The notes: a model not told the origin generated them from the letters alone. Counted from the first letter of the stretch, positions 17,847-28,400 are shown. The stretch is 64,000 bases of DNA from CAZKUN01 sp964555935 (GCA_964555935.1 CAZKUN010000014.1:12948-76947), one strand, 5' to 3'. Translations and numbers: made by a program.

Positions 17847-19895
17847 GTGGGACGCGTGACGACAGACGCCAAGGAACACCAACTGACGATTGCCCTCGCG
17901 GGCAACCCCAACTCAGGCAAGACGACGCTCTTTAACGACCTTACGGGCTCACACCAGCATGTAGGCAACTGGCCTGGCGTGACGGTCGAGCGCAAAGAGG
18001 GTACCTGTCAGCTCGACGGGCCGCGGACGCTTCTGGTCGACCTGCCGGGCACCTACAGCCTCACCGCGAACTCGCCAGACGAGATGGTCGCCCGTGATTT
18101 CGTCCTGCATGGCGGCACGGATGCGGTGATCGCGGTTGTGGATGCCGCCAACCTCGAGCGCAACCTCTACTTCGTCCTCCAACTCATCGAACTCGACGCG
18201 CCGGTGATCGTCGCCCTGAACATGAGCGACATCGCCGAGGACCGCGGCTTCATCATCAACGTGGATAAGCTGAGCGAGCTGCTCGACGTGCCCGTTGTGG
18301 CGACCTGCGCGAATGTGGGCGAGGGCATTGAGAGGCTCTGGGAGCAGGCGCTGAAGGTCGCTCAGCAGCAGCCCGTGCCGCGTCCCATCAGCTATGGACG
18401 GCAAGTGGATGAGGCAATCGCGAACATCATCGGGGCGATCGAGCTAGCGCCGGAGGTTGCCGAGGAGCACCCCACGCGCTGGCTGGCGATCAGCCTCTTG
18501 GTCGGCGACGAAACGCATCTCCCCGACCACAGGGAGGCCGATCAGCGCATCGGCCACGTGCGCAGGACTGCGCGAGCCAACGCCAGGCATCTGGAGGACG
18601 TTACCGCCGACACAGCCGAGGCCACCATCATCAACGGTCGCTACGGCGCGATCCAGGGCGTGTGCCGCGAGGCGGTTCTTGAGCCAGACGATGCGCGCGA
18701 GACCCCGTCGGACCGGGTGGACAGGTACCTGCTGCACCAGATCTGGGGTCTCCCCATATTGCTCGTCGCGCTGGGGGGCATGTTTCAGCTGACTTTCACG
18801 GTGGGCGCGTATCCGAGTGGCTGGATTGAGGTGGGATGCGAGAAGCTCGGGGAGTACATCACGACGTTGGTCGCCCCGGGGCCGCTGCAGTCGCTGTTGG
18901 TGGACGGTATCATCGGCGGCGTCGGTGGAGTGCTTGTCTTCGTGCCTCAGATCTTCATCCTTTTCGCGATCATCGCGATATTGGAAGACAGCGGCTACAT
19001 GGCGCGAGCCGCCTTCCTGATGGACCGGATCATGCACGCGATGGGCCTCCACGGGAAGGCGTTCATCCCGATGATCATGGGCTTTGGCTGCAACGTGCCC
19101 GCGATCATGGCCACGCGCACGCTCGAATCAGAGCGCGACAGACTCGTGACGATCATGGTGGCGCCCTTGATGTCGTGCAGCGCGCGACTGCCCGTGTACG
19201 CTCTGCTCGCGGGGACGCTATTCGGGGGGTATGCGGGGCTCGTTATCTTCTCCATGTACGGGTTAGGCATCGTCTTGGCCGCGATCGTTGCCCGAATCTT
19301 CGGCAAACACATTGTGCCCGGCGAGGAAGAGCCGTTTGTCATGGAACTCCCGCCCTATCACAAGCCGACTCTGAAAGGCATCCTGATCCACACGTGGGAG
19401 CGCGGCAAGCTCTTCCTGCAGAAAGCAGGGACGCTGATCCTGTGCGGAGCCATCATCATGTGGTTCCTGAGCGCGTTCCCGTGGGGTGTCGAGATCGCCG
19501 GCGAAGACAGCTACGCGGGCCAAATCGGCAAGTTCATCGCGCCGATTTTCCACCCTCTCGGTCTCGCCTGGCGAGAGACGGTGGCGCTCATCAGCGGGCT
19601 CTTCGCGAAGGAGATCGTCGTCTCGACGATGGGTGTCCTGTACGGCCTCGGCGGCGAGGCGGGCGAGCAGGAGATCGGCGCCGCCATTGCCGGCAGCCAC
19701 CTGACGCCGCTGTCGGGTTACGCCATGATGGCTTTTGTGCTGATCTACGCTCCGTGCGTGGCGGCGATTGCGGCCGTCAAGCGAGAGACGGGCTCGTGGA
19801 AGTGGACGGCGATCTCAGTCGGGTATCTCTGCGGGCTCGCATGGTTGGTCGGCTTCATCATCTACCAAGGCGGGAAGCTGCTAGGATTGGAGTAG
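17847..19895 (+). CDS. feoB: Ferrous iron transporter FeoB
   Basis: The protein is 682 residues from a GTG start, somewhat shorter than the 770 of E. coli FeoB. The N-terminal GTPase domain shows the P-loop GNPNSGKTT at residues 19-27, the switch II segment VDLPGTYSL and the specificity motif NMSD. The membrane part starts near residue 290 and contains the gate segments GFGCNVPAIMATRTL and MSCSARLPVYALLAG, each with the conserved Cys. The protein moves Fe(II) across the inner membrane. Its position after dtxR and feoA and before the Cys-rich peptide completes a standard iron operon. Confidence 0.96.
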   Translation: MGRVTTDAKEHQLTIALAGNPNSGKTTLFNDLTGSHQHVGNWPGVTVERKEGTCQLDGPRTLLVDLPGTYSLTANSPDEMVARDFVLHGGTDAVIAVVDAANLERNLYFVLQLIELDAPVIVALNMSDIAEDRGFIINVDKLSELLDVPVVATCANVGEGIERLWEQALKVAQQQPVPRPISYGRQVDEAIANIIGAIELAPEVAEEHPTRWLAISLLVGDETHLPDHREADQRIGHVRRTARANARHLEDVTADTAEATIINGRYGAIQGVCREAVLEPDDARETPSDRVDRYLLHQIWGLPILLVALGGMFQLTFTVGAYPSGWIEVGCEKLGEYITTLVAPGPLQSLLVDGIIGGVGGVLVFVPQIFILFAIIAILEDSGYMARAAFLMDRIMHAMGLHGKAFIPMIMGFGCNVPAIMATRTLESERDRLVTIMVAPLMSCSARLPVYALLAGTLFGGYAGLVIFSMYGLGIVLAAIVARIFGKHIVPGEEEPFVMELPPYHKPTLKGILIHTWERGKLFLQKAGTLILCGAIIMWFLSAFPWGVEIAGEDSYAGQIGKFIAPIFHPLGLAWRETVALISGLFAKEIVVSTMGVLYGLGGEAGEQEIGAAIAGSHLTPLSGYAMMAFVLIYAPCVAAIAAVKRETGSWKWTAISVGYLCGLAWLVGFIIYQGGKLLGLE

Positions 19896-19905
19896 GAGAG
19901 ACGCC

Positions 19906-20088
19906 ATGTGGGAGACACTCGCAATCGCTCTGGTCGTGGCGGCCGCAGCCGCTTACATTATCCATCGCACTTGGTCCGGCGCGTCAAAGGGCGACTGCAG
20001 TTGCGATGGTGGATGCGACAGTTGCGCGGCGGGAAGCGGCTCGTTGACCTGCCCGCCCGAGGCGGGCGGGGAGAACGACGACACGTAA
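19906..20088 (+). CDS. FeoB-associated Cys-rich membrane peptide
   Basis: The 60-residue product starts 10 bases after feoB. One transmembrane helix (LAIALVVAAAAAYIIH) is followed by a cytoplasmic tail with clustered cysteines (CSCDGGCDSC, then a later CPPE). This matches the small FeoB-associated Cys-rich membrane proteins found at the end of many feo operons. Fe(II) handling or FeC-like regulation has been proposed for the family; the exact role is unknown. Confidence 0.85.
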   Translation: MWETLAIALVVAAAAAYIIHRTWSGASKGDCSCDGGCDSCAAGSGSLTCPPEAGGENDDT

Positions 20089-20100
20089 CGTAGAACTAAT

Positions 20101-20130
20101 GATGCGCGGGTGCTGGAACACCCGCGCATC
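20101..20130 (+). terminator. Perfect 12-bp hairpin ending the feo operon
   Basis: GATGCGCGGGTG pairs exactly with CACCCGCGCATC around a CTGGAA loop, 12 bases past the stop of the Cys-rich peptide. As at other gene ends in this window, no U-run follows. Confidence 0.7.
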
Positions 20131-20135
20131 CGTAA

Positions 20136-20181
20136 GAGACGGCTGATGCCATCCCTTCACTGCTTGGCATCATACCGTCTC
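20136..20181 (+). promoter_or_regulatory. Imperfect long hairpin in the leader of the prepilin gene
   Basis: GAGACGG then TGATGCC on the left can pair with GGCATCA then CCGTCTC on the right, with a one-base against two-base internal loop and a 15-base loop at the tip. It lies about 50 bases before the prepilin start. It could be part of a leader structure or a second terminator element; no known riboswitch is recognised. Confidence 0.35.
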
Positions 20182-20230
20182 CAATCACAGCCGTCAACCA
20201 CGGCGGCTGACCCAAAAGGGAGACTGACTG

Positions 20231-20935
20231 ATGTCAAGACCGCGTGGATTCACCCTCATAGAACTGCTGGTTGTCATCGCGATCATCGCCATTCTCGCCG
20301 CGATCCTGTTCCCCGTGTTCGCCAGGGCCCGCGAGAAGGCCCGCCAGACGAGCTGCCTGAGCAACATGAAGCAGCTATCGTTGGCCACCGACATGTATCT
20401 CATCGACTACGAGGCATACCCGCTGCACTCGCACAAAGAGCTGGGCAACCCCGGCTGGCGCTGGATGAAGATGCTGATGCCGTACGTGCGCAGCGAGCCC
20501 ATCTACGCCTGTCCGACGGTGGGCGGACGGACCGTGGATCTCGACAGCTCGAGCCAGATGTATGGCTACAACTACCAGTACCTGGGCAACGGGCGGAATC
20601 TCAGCGGCTTCGGGCCCGCGCTCGTGACGGCCGAATCGGACGTCGATCGTCCGTCGGAGACGATTGCCATCGCCGACGCGGCGGGGCTCGCTAAGCACAT
20701 TGGCACAGCCAAGGACGGTAAGAGCGGCTACTCCATCGATCCTCCGCTGCCGAATCCGCGTTTCGGCGTATACTACGGCAAGTCGACTTTCCTCGATGAC
20801 AGAGCTGGCGTCGCGGCGCGGCACAATGGCGGCGCCAACTTCGCATTCTGCGATGGCCACGCCAAGTGGTTGAAAGTTGAGACCGCCGACCGAGACAGCT
20901 CGCTCTGGAACGGCCGAGGCGAAGCGACACCATAG
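20231..20935 (+). CDS. Type IV prepilin-like protein, DUF1559 / H-X9-DG type
   Basis: The protein is 234 residues. A short basic leader (MSRPRG) precedes the cleavage site at G/FTLIEL, with Glu at position 5 of the mature protein, then a hydrophobic helix and ILFPVFARAREKARQ. The C-terminus carries the H-X9-DG motif: His in RHNGG, nine residues, then DGH. A Cys in TSCLSN and another in YACPTV probably pair. These proteins form pseudopilins or surface fibres in Planctomycetes-like and Armatimonadota lineages, often in many paralogs. No pilus assembly genes lie nearby. This is the strongest taxonomic marker in the window. Confidence 0.92.
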   Translation: MSRPRGFTLIELLVVIAIIAILAAILFPVFARAREKARQTSCLSNMKQLSLATDMYLIDYEAYPLHSHKELGNPGWRWMKMLMPYVRSEPIYACPTVGGRTVDLDSSSQMYGYNYQYLGNGRNLSGFGPALVTAESDVDRPSETIAIADAAGLAKHIGTAKDGKSGYSIDPPLPNPRFGVYYGKSTFLDDRAGVAARHNGGANFAFCDGHAKWLKVETADRDSSLWNGRGEATP

Positions 20936-20962
20936 AGTTCATTATCCACGGGAGGGGTAGGA

Positions 20963-21580
20963 ATGTCATCGAGACTTGCCATCATTGCAGCAGTGACCGT
21001 TGCGGGGATCTCCGCGCATGCAGTTGCCGCGCCGATGGGCAATGCGATTGTGTCTACCGCGGAGACGCTGAACCGGGGCGAGGTCTTTGAGGACCTCTCG
21101 ATCGTGACGGGCCTCGGCGGGGGCCCAACCGAGGTCTCCTTGAACTCGCAATACGGGATCGGTGGGCGCACGGACATCGGCTTCGATATCCCCCTGAATG
21201 GGGCGAGCCGGCCGCTCTTCAGCGCGACGCACATGGCCTACTCAGACGAGAAGACGCGCATCCGGCTCGGCGCGCTCGGGCTGAACTCCGAGGGCGGCGA
21301 AGCCGCGGAGATCGTGCTGGGACGCGACTGGGGAGAGACCACGCTTCACGCCGGCGTCTCCCACGCGTTTCCGGGCACAGTGGTCTTCGGGGGACTGACG
21401 CGGGCGCTTAGCCCATCGGCCACGGTCCACGTTGAATACGTGGGTGGGCCTGATCCGATGGGCGCGGTTGGGTGTGAGTGGAGTCTGGGGCATCGGCTCA
21501 ACCTCATCACCAGCGCGCTGCATGACTTCAACGGCGACGCAGGGCTGTACCTGGACTTCATCTGGACCAACGCAGAGTGA
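20963..21580 (+). CDS. Small exported protein, probable outer-membrane beta-barrel
   Basis: The protein is 205 residues with GAGG upstream and a signal peptide ending at AVAAP. The mature sequence alternates polar and hydrophobic residues in short strands with turns (SLNSQYGIGGRTDIGFDIPL; TTLHAGVSHAFPGTVVFGGL; ITSALHDFNGDAGLYLDFIW) and ends in an aromatic-containing strand, as small porin-like barrels do. No named family is recognised. It follows the prepilin gene by 27 bases and may be in the same transcript. Confidence 0.6.
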   Translation: MSSRLAIIAAVTVAGISAHAVAAPMGNAIVSTAETLNRGEVFEDLSIVTGLGGGPTEVSLNSQYGIGGRTDIGFDIPLNGASRPLFSATHMAYSDEKTRIRLGALGLNSEGGEAAEIVLGRDWGETTLHAGVSHAFPGTVVFGGLTRALSPSATVHVEYVGGPDPMGAVGCEWSLGHRLNLITSALHDFNGDAGLYLDFIWTNAE

Positions 21581-21607
21581 TCCCGCGTCCGGAGGCACGA
21601 CTGATAC

Positions 21608-21810
21608 TAGAAGCGGTTTCAGAACCCAAGACGGACGGCGTCGGATCTGGAGATCCGACCTACGGCGGCAAACGGCGTCGAAGCTAGAGCTTCGACCTAC
21701 GGGGGCGGGAGAGCGGCGTCGGATCTGGAGACCGACTCCTACCAAACTGCGGCATACTATTCCCGATCGCCAAGCTGATGCTGCGAGGCTTCGCCTTGGC
21801 GTACCTACGG
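21608..21810. repeat. Cluster of GTAG-headed hairpin repeats (two types)
   Basis: This stretch holds a TAGAAGCGGTTTCA left end at 21608, a perfect palindrome of the GGATC type at 21640-21659 followed by CTACGG, one of the CGAAGC type at 21677-21696 followed by CTACGGGGG, and a decayed GGATC type at 21718-21736. A looser hairpin followed by CTACGG lies near 21790-21810 and may be a third variant. All point the same way, with CTAC (GTAG on the other strand) at the foot of the hairpin. The rest of 21581-22041 holds no gene I can support. Confidence 0.8.
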
Positions 21811-22041
21811 CCCTTCTTCGGCGTTTCGGAGCCATCCAGGGAGTGCGTCTGATTGGGCTCAAGGGCTGGAGGATACACGGTGGTTTTCGCGGGCGCGGAG
21901 GAGTAGGCCCCCCAATCCGCCCAGACAGCAGTTCGGCTATGAGGCTGCGACGACCACGCCGCTGTAGTCACCCGGCTGTTACTGCCGGCGCGGTCGCCAG
22001 TAGCGCCCCCGACAACTGAAGAGGGCCTAACCTTGGGGCCG

Positions 22042-25011
22042 TCACCTCGCCTCAACCCAACCCATCTCCTCGACCGTTGCCTTGACCCTCTCCGCGTTCA
22101 CGAGGCGGACGACAACCCGGCTTTCGTCCTGCAGGTTCATGTGCACCCGCGAGACGATCTCTTCGGCCGGCGTCACGGTGATCTTGCCGTCCTTGCGCTT
22201 CACATCGCAGTTCCAGCCGAGCAGTTCACCATCCTCGCGCTCAAGCACGTAAGCGGCCGTGAGGGCGACCTCCTCAAGGCATTTGAAGACCTCATGGATG
22301 TCGTTGTCACAGGCAGCGCCGGGCACGTCCAGGTGCCCCACATAGCCGCCCGCGACTTGGCCCTCGGGGACGCGCCACCAGTCGCTGACCATCGGCCGGT
22401 ACTCCTCCCCGATGATCTCCGGCCGCCAGAGGCCCTGGCCGGGGTTCTCGGGATCCTCGTAGAAGACCGATGCCTCGATGTATGGGTCGGAGATGAACGC
22501 CCAGCGGAGATCACCGGTTTCGCCATCGATGACCTGTACGCACGAGCCGAGCGCGTTCATGGTGAAGCGCAGGAACTCCTCTTCGCCTGTCAGGAGGTAG
22601 AGGTAGTAGGTTCCGTAGATGTTCCACGCCGACCATCCGTGGGGCGAGTTCATCATGTTCGGATAGGTCATCACATCGTATTGCGCTTCCCAGAATCGCA
22701 GCGTGGCTCCGTTCATGCGGCTGTCGGGAATGATCGTCTGGTTGAGGCACTGGTGGGCCCGCCACATGAAGAGCGAGGCGTCGACGTATTTCTGCCGCTC
22801 TTCGGGCTCGGCGAGCGTGAGAGCGTACAGCCCTAGCTGCAGGGCCGTGCAGCCGATCATGCCATCTTCGAAGGTCTGCTCGCCCTCGGTCTGGACGTTG
22901 TCCCGGCGACGCTGCAGATCATCGATAGCGCGCGTCACAGACGCCAGATGCCGCTCGTAGCGCTCGGCCCAGACGGGATCGTGGATGAGTTCCTTCTCCG
23001 CCTCCATCGCCTCCATGATGAGCTTGGCACAGTAGAGCACCGACGTATAGTGCGTCCCGTGGTTACGGTACGCGCCATCCTCGCCCTGCCACGAGATGAG
23101 GAACTCCACCAGCCCCGCCGCATCCTCCAGGCTTCCGATATCCCCCGTCGCCTCGTAGTGGTCGGTCAGCAGGCCGATCCACGCGGCGGTGTTCTGGATC
23201 CGGTTGGGGATGATGAGCGGGAGCAGCTTCTCTCTATCGTAGAGCAAGGTGTAGACGTCCTGGAACTGGGACTCCAGCTGCTCGTCGAGTTCTGGGTCAG
23301 GGAAGTGTTTGCGCGCTAGTAAGGCCGAGAAGAAGCCGTACTGGCCTTCGACGCATGCGTTCGCCTTGGACGGGTACCTGACAGCCGCCTCGCGCGCTCG
23401 CCTCAGATACCACGACCACGGATGCCGCACCGACACCATCGCCTCACTGGTCTTGCCATCTGCCGTGGCCTTCAGCGTGCATATGCCAGGCTTATCACCC
23501 GGGTCGAAGGTGTAGAGCCGTCCGCCATCGGGCGTCACCTCGCCGGTCGCCTTGGGGGCCTTTGCGTCGCTCCCGACGACCTCCCACGTCACGTCGCCCT
23601 CGCCGTAGAGTGTGATCACTCGCTTCCGGCCTGCGGCGGCGGTGTAGCGGTCGATCTCGATGGCCGGTGCGCCGGTCAACTCGGCGACGGCCGGCTTGAC
23701 CGCCTCAAGGCCATCGACTTCCTGCAGGTAGACCGTCCAGGTGCGCTTCTCGCCTGCATCGAGCGAGCCAAGGTCCTGGGGGTGGCGGTCAGGCAGTGGG
23801 CCTGGATTGAGGAACTCGATCTGCGCTGTGCCGATGTGGTGGCCGCGGCCGATGTACTCCAGATTGTACGAGGCCACCGGATCGGGCGACGCAATTGCCA
23901 GCACGCGGCCCTTCGGTGTCATCGCGTAGCCCCAGAGATGGGTCTTCTCACAGCGCATCAGCGTCGGGAAGAACTTGCGGTTCCACTCGGGATAGTGATC
24001 CATGTAGGTGTCGAGCCCTAGTCGGATACCGGCCCGGATCGACTCGACGCGGGCATCACTACCGTTCTCGATTGAGCTGCGGATCGCGAGGCGACCTCCG
24101 GCCTCAAGGTACTCAATGCTGAAGGTAAGGCCCTCCAGGCTCGCGACGAAGCGCGGGCGCTCCGGATCTGGCTGCCGTAGCCTCAGCGACCGGGCTTGGC
24201 CTTCGCGGATCAGATACCAACTCGGGCCGCCGTAGGCGCCGCTTTGGAATGGGATCTCCTGCCACTCACCGTCGCGGAGCGTGGCCATCTGCTCGATGCC
24301 GCGGACCGTGCACCCCGCACGCCAGCCGAGGTGCTCACTGCCCAGGGCAATGGTGCTGGGGCCATCGCCCGGCGTGGCCTCCGCCTGGAAGTCATCAAAG
24401 GGTACATCCGCTCCATAGGTGCGCACTCCAACACCTCCGATAGGACCGGCCATCCCGGGGATAGCTGCCTCAAGCATCCATGCCTGAGGCTCCGCCTCAC
24501 CGTCGCTCCAGGCATTCATGCTCATGTACCCGTCCTGACACTGGGCTCTGATCGTGTGCCACGCCCCTGCGACGATGTCGATCTCGCGGGCCGCAAGCTG
24601 CCCTTCCCCGCCAGGCCCGGATCGGTACCAGAGCGTCAGCAGCGCGCGACCGGGCAGGAGTCCGGGCTGGCCGAAGATGACCATGAAGTAGAGGCGCTCA
24701 TCGTACGGCTCCACGCCGTAGAGGGTAGCCGCCGCGCTCGCCCAGTCCTGGGTCGGGTCATCGGGCATCCTGAAGCGAACGCTCATATCGAGCGTGGCCC
24801 ACTGGGCCTGGCCGCCGATCTCCATCGGAAGCGCGAGAGCGCCCCCGCCGATGATTTGGTCATCAGCGGCCTGAAGCGTGGCCTTGCCCTGGTTTGTGTT
24901 GCCCTCGAGCAGCTGCCAGGCCGGATCTGGGCGGCGAGTGAAGTCATCAGCGATCTGCGCGGCGTTCGCGGCGCCGCCTAACGTGGCCAGCGCCAGCATC
25001 GTCATCATCAT
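22042..25011 (-). CDS. Large secreted (alpha/alpha)-barrel protein, probable glycan-active enzyme
   Basis: The protein is 989 residues. The start at 25011 is chosen for the GGAGG seven bases upstream and the immediate signal peptide (MMMTMLALATLGGAANA). Residues 25-210 look like a LamG/concanavalin-like jelly roll (DDFTRRPDPAWQLLEGN). A middle beta region follows, and from about residue 530 the sequence is helical with the repeats of a six-hairpin barrel (EGQYGFFSALLARKHFPDPE; RIQNTAAWIGLLTDHYE; YGTYYLYLLTGEEEFLRF). This is the fold of many lyases and hydrolases of uronic-acid polysaccharides, but I cannot name a family or identify catalytic residues. It is divergent from the broken propeller gene at 25141. 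Confidence 0.7.
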   Translation of the reverse strand: MMMTMLALATLGGAANAAQIADDFTRRPDPAWQLLEGNTNQGKATLQAADDQIIGGGALALPMEIGGQAQWATLDMSVRFRMPDDPTQDWASAAATLYGVEPYDERLYFMVIFGQPGLLPGRALLTLWYRSGPGGEGQLAAREIDIVAGAWHTIRAQCQDGYMSMNAWSDGEAEPQAWMLEAAIPGMAGPIGGVGVRTYGADVPFDDFQAEATPGDGPSTIALGSEHLGWRAGCTVRGIEQMATLRDGEWQEIPFQSGAYGGPSWYLIREGQARSLRLRQPDPERPRFVASLEGLTFSIEYLEAGGRLAIRSSIENGSDARVESIRAGIRLGLDTYMDHYPEWNRKFFPTLMRCEKTHLWGYAMTPKGRVLAIASPDPVASYNLEYIGRGHHIGTAQIEFLNPGPLPDRHPQDLGSLDAGEKRTWTVYLQEVDGLEAVKPAVAELTGAPAIEIDRYTAAAGRKRVITLYGEGDVTWEVVGSDAKAPKATGEVTPDGGRLYTFDPGDKPGICTLKATADGKTSEAMVSVRHPWSWYLRRAREAAVRYPSKANACVEGQYGFFSALLARKHFPDPELDEQLESQFQDVYTLLYDREKLLPLIIPNRIQNTAAWIGLLTDHYEATGDIGSLEDAAGLVEFLISWQGEDGAYRNHGTHYTSVLYCAKLIMEAMEAEKELIHDPVWAERYERHLASVTRAIDDLQRRRDNVQTEGEQTFEDGMIGCTALQLGLYALTLAEPEERQKYVDASLFMWRAHQCLNQTIIPDSRMNGATLRFWEAQYDVMTYPNMMNSPHGWSAWNIYGTYYLYLLTGEEEFLRFTMNALGSCVQVIDGETGDLRWAFISDPYIEASVFYEDPENPGQGLWRPEIIGEEYRPMVSDWWRVPEGQVAGGYVGHLDVPGAACDNDIHEVFKCLEEVALTAAYVLEREDGELLGWNCDVKRKDGKITVTPAEEIVSRVHMNLQDESRVVVRLVNAERVKATVEEMGWVEAR

Positions 25012-25140
25012 GTTGGGTCCTCCGGTCTGTGCGGAACGGGCGCCCTTTCGCGAAAGGCGCTCAGGTTCCTCAAAGCCCAATGGTGGCGCACGTCACGCGT
25101 GTTATGCTACAGTAAGACACCCCATGCACCGAGGGCACCC

Positions 25141-25467
25141 ATGCACTCCATTCGGCAGACCGTCGTCGCACTGGCACTACTCTCAATCACGGGCACAGTG
25201 GCGGCCGAGGATTGGTCGACTTACGGGCACGATGAGGGCCGCGGCAGAGATGTCGCGGCCCGCATATTTGCCGATGACTCGCGGCGGTTACTCGGCGCTC
25301 AGGCAACGAACCGTCCCGTCGATGCCCGCGATATACAGCGAGCCGTTTGTGGCCGCCATGCCATCCCAGACGGGAATGGTGTCGAGACGCATCTCCGAGA
25401 GCAGCGTCCCGTCCCCGCTCGCCACCGCACGCAGCACTCCGCCCGATTCGCCGGCCAGCGCCGCTGA
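25141..25467 (+). pseudogene. 5' remnant of a PQQ-type beta-propeller gene
   Basis: The frame starts with a good signal peptide (MHSIRQTVVALALLSITGT, then VAAED) and then DWSTYGHDEGRG, the usual opening of exported PQQ-like propeller proteins. The same opening, DWPTYRHDARRSG, occurs inside the protein encoded at 25288-29157. After about 12 residues of homology the reading frame turns into nonsense that is antisense to the end of that minus-strand gene. The gene was evidently cut off by a rearrangement. Only the signal peptide and the first few mature residues survive. Confidence 0.6.
25236..25261 (-). terminator. Hairpin after the methyltransferase-propeller gene
   Basis: GGGCCGCG and CGCGGCCC form a perfect 8-bp stem with a 10-base loop. 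It lies 27 bases beyond the stop of the minus-strand gene ending at 25288, so it probably ends that transcript. It overlaps the broken plus-strand propeller remnant. Confidence 0.5.
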
Positions 25468-28400
25468 CTGGGCGGCTATCTTCTCTTGTGTCTCGGGCGA
25501 TTCGGGGGCGGCGAGGGCGGCCGGCTCATCGAGCAGGTCATCCGGGCCCGCGACGAAGAGGGTATCGCCCGCCAGCACCAATCCCCGCGCCAACAGCGGC
25601 ACCTTCTCCGACCACGTGTGGATGACTCCGCTTGCAGTGCCGTTGGGCATCCGCCCGGAGAAGCGCATCCCGGCCCCCGCCTGTCCGCGCGCAGACTCCG
25701 CGCCCACGATCGTGCCGTTGTTCTTGTTCCCCGACGTGTCGGAGGCGTTCTCTTTGTTGAACGACAGGTACAGGGCGAGCGCGGCATCACCCGTTCCGGC
25801 CTCCTCGGCCACACCGGCAAAGCCCTGGATAGCGGCCTCGGGCAGGTCGCCGTGGTAGACGCGGACCTCATCGATGATGCCCCTGAACCCGAGACTGTCT
25901 CCGTATTCGCCGACCTTGCTGCTCTCATCGCCACCGATCTGCAGCGCCTCGGCGGGGTCGTTCGGGAGCAACCCGGGCGCAGCCTTCGTCCCGGCCAGCT
26001 CGCCGTTGATGTAGATACGCAGCTCCGCATCCGGCGTCAGGACTCCGGTCACGTGCGCCCACGCGTCAGTGATGGGCTCGGTCGCGGCGACCTCGGTGCC
26101 CTCGCCATTGGCTCGGAGCGCGAAGCGAGGGATGCCGTCCTTCAGGTATAAGGCGTAGCCTAGCGAGTTGCCGCCACGCGCCAGGATCACGCCGTCGGGT
26201 TGCTGAGGACGCGCCCACGCCATTGCAGCAAGTGGCTTGCCGGCGGGGTTGAGGCTCGCTGATTTCTCAACCCGGATGATCGTGCCGCGGCTCAGGAACT
26301 CGTCGCGAGGCTCGTCCGCGCCCTGGCGGAGCGGCGCCGAGAAGAGGTGGAATTCCATCGGCACGGTCCACTTGTAGTATTTCGGCTGACGGCCAAATCC
26401 AAAGACGCTTTCTTCGTTGTACGACAGGATCTTGCCCGCCGGGACGTTCTGGCCGGCGAGGTAGTAGCTGTTCCATCCGCCCTCGAAGTTGCGCCCGTAG
26501 AGCCAGTAGGAGCGATGGTAGTACGTGCCGTCGAGGAAGCCGGCGTCCGAGAACAGGTGAGCCGTGTCTCCCTCTTGGATCGCGGCGTGGGTCCCACGCT
26601 GCGTGGCCTCAATCGCGAGATCGGCGCGCGTCCCGTCCATATCGAAGACCTGCGACCGCATGTAGACATGGGCGCCATCGGTGGAGAGCACGTCGGGCAG
26701 CGCCACCGGCATGGTGAGCCGACTGATACGACTCTGGACGTCCTCACCCGTCTCGGGATCGCGGTCGTCGAGGATGGACTCGGTGATGAGCGCGCCGGTG
26801 GCCGCGTCGAGCTTGCAGAAACGGATGCCACCGTCCAGGAAGAGAGATCGACCCGCGACGGCATATACCTCGCCTTCGTGGACGAGAACGCTGCCGGGAA
26901 CGGGCCACCGGGACTCAAGCTGCTCGCGCGCTATGATGCGCGAGTCGATTGGGGCAAGTCGGAACCGCCAGACGAGCACGCCGTCGCTGGCGCGGACGCA
27001 GTAGGCCGATCCATCGGCACACCCAAATAGAGCCGTGTTGCCGTGGATGGTAGGAGGCGAATCGACGCGACCGCCCGCTACGAAGGTCCAGCTCAACTCG
27101 CCACTTGCCGCATCGAGCGCGTGCACGGCGTGCGCGTCGACATCCGCAACAAACACCTTGCCGTCGGCAACTGTCACGGCGCTCAGCCCCCCGCCGAGGC
27201 TCGTTTCCCAGGACTGGGCCAGCGCAGGCGCAAGCGCTTCGGGCGTCCCGCCGCTGCGCCGGGCATCGTGGCGGTACGTAGGCCAATCGCCGCTGGGGGC
27301 GTCGGTCGGAGTGGAGACGTCGCCGTACGCTGGGCCGCGCTGAAGGCGCGACCCCTTCGGTGTCTTCTTCAGGCCTTCCGGCAGCGCGGCTGTGAGCGCG
27401 TTGAACCCGGAGAGCCTCGATTCAGGATAGCACGCGCATGAATTCGGCGGGGTATACGTCAGCCCATTCGCGGGCATCAGGCCGTACAGGCACGCGCCGC
27501 GAGTCCAGTGGTTGATATCCCAGTGCCCGGTGGTGGGGTCGATGAACTCCGTGCCGGTTCGGGAGACCATCAGGAACCGATCCGTGGCCTTGCCGCGGTA
27601 ACAGCGGTGGTGGAACCAGTAGGTATCCGCGTCCGCCTTGGCGTAGGAGACCTTGACTTCTCCGGTGTGCAGGTCGAGGCCCTTGACCTCACCCGGTAAG
27701 CCGCCGCTCGCGACGCCGGTCAGCCACACGGTCCCATCGATGACGAAGAGATCCTCCGGCGAGCTGTAGCCCGATGGGGGATGCTCAGCCGTCCAGAGCA
27801 CGTCACCCGAGTCTCCATCGATCGCGGTGAGGGTGTCGTTCTTGGTCGCCCCTCCGGACGACTTCACGAGGCCTGATTCCTCGCCTCCGGCAAAGAGAAC
27901 CACGCCCTCCTGGAGCACCATCGTTGGCGCAAAGAAAGACATCAACCCCTCGACGATCTCCACGGGTTCTGATTCCCACATGACGCTGCCGTCGGTTCGG
28001 TCGAGGCAGACGACCTGCTGCCCGTTGTGAAAGACTACGCGCTCGGCATCGACGGTGAGCGTCAGCGGGACGACGCTGGCCTCATGCTCCCAGAGGATCT
28101 CTCCGGAGTCGGCTCTTACGGCCACGACCGAGGTGACCTTGCCGGTCCACCAGGGCTGGTTCACGTTGCGGTGGTCTGTGTATTTCTCGGTGTCGACCTC
28201 GGGATCAACGACGAGGAATAGGTCGCCGTCTGAGTGCAGGATCTCCTCGGTGCCCTCCGTGCCCTCATAGACGCGCGCGGTCTCCCCCGTTTCGGCGTCG
28301 AGGGCTGTGACGGGCACGTCAATCCCGAGCGTGGTGAACACCGTATCGCCCGTCGCTACCAGGCGACGGGGCAACTGCGCGGGGCCGCTCTTGAGCGGCC

